This document shows, one piece after another, positions 5,776 to 6,725 of a stretch of DNA of 6,725 nucleotides. The notes beneath the pieces were generated by a model. That model was given only the letters and a program-made list of their open reading frames with translations, was not told where the DNA came from and ran no database searches. Both the position numbers and the translations under genes were made by a program. Source of the DNA: Clostridiaceae bacterium (GTDB taxonomy: Bacteria > Bacillota > Clostridia > DSM-8532); NCBI GenBank assembly GCA_012727625.1, contig JAAYGP010000228.1, forward strand, positions 1 to 6,725. The letters are read 5' to 3'. The first letter of the stretch is position 1; each line of letters begins with the position of its first letter.

Positions 5776-6725
5776 ATGGGTTATGTTAACATTTACGTAA
5801 ATACAACAAGAAAATATTGCGAGGATATTTTCCGCAACATCGGCTTTTCGGAACAGGACAGCGCCGATATAGTGGATGTGCTTATTACGGCTGATTTGTT
5901 CGGGATTGAGTCTCATGGCATTCAGCGCCTGATAAGGTATTATCTGGCGATTGAGGAAGGTTCCATTATTCCGAATGTTGAGCCTGAGGTTTTATTTCAA
6001 AGCCCTATTTCTGTTGTTCTGGATGCTCCGAAGTCAATGGGCCAGGTTGTAGCAAAAAAGGGAATGAACATGGCAATTGACATGGCAAAGAAACACGGAG
6101 TTGGTGCTGTTTGCGTAAGGGGTTCCAATCATTACGGAATTGCCGGATATTATACATTAATGGCAGCCAAAGAGGATTTGCTTGGAATTTCAATGACAAA
6201 CACAGAAGCAATTGCCATTCCGACTTACGGAAAGAAAGCAATGCTGGGCACAAGCCCGATTGCGGTCTGCATGCCGGCAGATCCGGTTGATTTCTGGTAT
6301 GATTCGGCAACCACGGTAATAACACGCGGCAAGCTTGAAGTGTACAAAAAGCAGGGTAAGCCGCTGCCACAGGGCTGGGTGGCCGATGAAAACGGTATGG
6401 ACTGTACTGATGCCGAACGTGTTTTGAAAAATATTATAGGAAAACTTGGCGGCGGTATATTCCCGTTGGGAGGCTGGGACACAAGCACAGGATCCCATAA
6501 GGGATATGGCCTTGGAATAATTGTAGAGCTGTTTACTTCGATATTTGCGGGAGGAACCACTTCACCTCATGTAAAAAACAGCGGAAACGCGGATACATCT
6601 TTTTGCTTATGGGCAATTGATTATGGTATATTCGGTAATAAGGCGGAGATAAAAAACAGGATGTCCACTCTTTTAAGAGAGCTTCGCGAAAGCCCGAAAG
6701 CGGATGGCCGGGATCGGATATACAC
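5776..6725 (+). CDS. Malate/L-lactate dehydrogenase family (Ldh_2) oxidoreductase, 3' end missing
   Basis: This family of NAD(P)-dependent 2-hydroxyacid dehydrogenases includes type-2 malate and lactate dehydrogenases, ureidoglycolate dehydrogenase, sulfolactate dehydrogenase and YiaK-like enzymes. It is unrelated to Rossmann-type MDH/LDH. The frame is open for 316 codons to the window edge; the family usually has about 330-370 residues, so only the tail is missing. ATG 5776 follows AAGGAG at a 12-nt spacing, and the ATGs at 5753 and 5765 are in a frame that closes quickly. Family marks are ADLFGIESHG (40-48, with the conserved H47), GSNHYGIAGYY (116-126, HFG in most members), MTNTEAIAIP, LGTSPIAV (157-164), the ATTVITRGKLE helix (178-188), QGWVADENG (199-207), and HKGYGLGIIVE (241-251). 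There is no signal peptide. Substrate and cofactor cannot be told from motifs. The 174-bp leader with inverted repeats suggests its own regulation, separate from nrdJ. Confidence 0.92.
   Translation, partial: MGYVNIYVNTTRKYCEDIFRNIGFSEQDSADIVDVLITADLFGIESHGIQRLIRYYLAIEEGSIIPNVEPEVLFQSPISVVLDAPKSMGQVVAKKGMNMAIDMAKKHGVGAVCVRGSNHYGIAGYYTLMAAKEDLLGISMTNTEAIAIPTYGKKAMLGTSPIAVCMPADPVDFWYDSATTVITRGKLEVYKKQGKPLPQGWVADENGMDCTDAERVLKNIIGKLGGGIFPLGGWDTSTGSHKGYGLGIIVELFTSIFAGGTTSPHVKNSGNADTSFCLWAIDYGIFGNKAEIKNRMSTLLRELRESPKADGRDRIY

Noticed and set aside
6005..6560. Overlapping minus-strand ORFs of 102-121 codons opposite the dehydrogenase gene
   Set aside because: They are shadows of a clear Ldh_2 gene, with implausible composition and no family motifs.

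Overview
The window reads as ordinary chromosomal DNA from a low-to-moderate GC anaerobic Firmicute, most likely class Clostridia. The grounds are AT-rich spacers, AGGAGG-type ribosome binding sites, a clostridial long-form HflX, and a coenzyme B12-dependent ribonucleotide reductase. All supported genes lie on the + strand. I see no prophage, CRISPR array, rRNA or tRNA.

Layout: (1) 1-363 is the C-terminal three quarters of rlmH, the 23S rRNA pseudouridine-1915 methyltransferase. (2) 364-693 is a spacer with an extended -10 promoter candidate, a 24-codon ORF of doubtful reality, and a short stretch resembling the right end of an IS200/IS605 (TnpB) element. (3) 694-2487 is hflX, a ribosome-associated GTPase with an N-terminal JAMM-like domain. 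An in-frame TAG at 2185-2187 interrupts it exactly inside the G4 (NKxD) motif, and the frame continues intact to TAA at 2487. (4) 2564-3166 is a three-helix membrane protein of the UPF0316 / DUF5698-DUF2179 family. (5) 3167-3291 is a promoter region with a 31-bp tandem repeat whose position and period suit a pair of NrdR operators. (6) 3292-5601 is nrdJ, class II (adenosylcobalamin) ribonucleotide reductase. (7) 5602-5775 is a leader with two inverted repeats. (8) 5776-6725 is a malate/L-lactate dehydrogenase family oxidoreductase that runs off the window.

The genes do not form one pathway. They cover rRNA modification, ribosome rescue, an uncharacterised membrane protein, dNTP synthesis and a 2-hydroxyacid dehydrogenase. 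I found no convincing new multi-gene system. The items most worth a second look are the amber codon in the hflX G4 motif, the JAMM-HflX fusion, and the 31-bp repeat in front of nrdJ.
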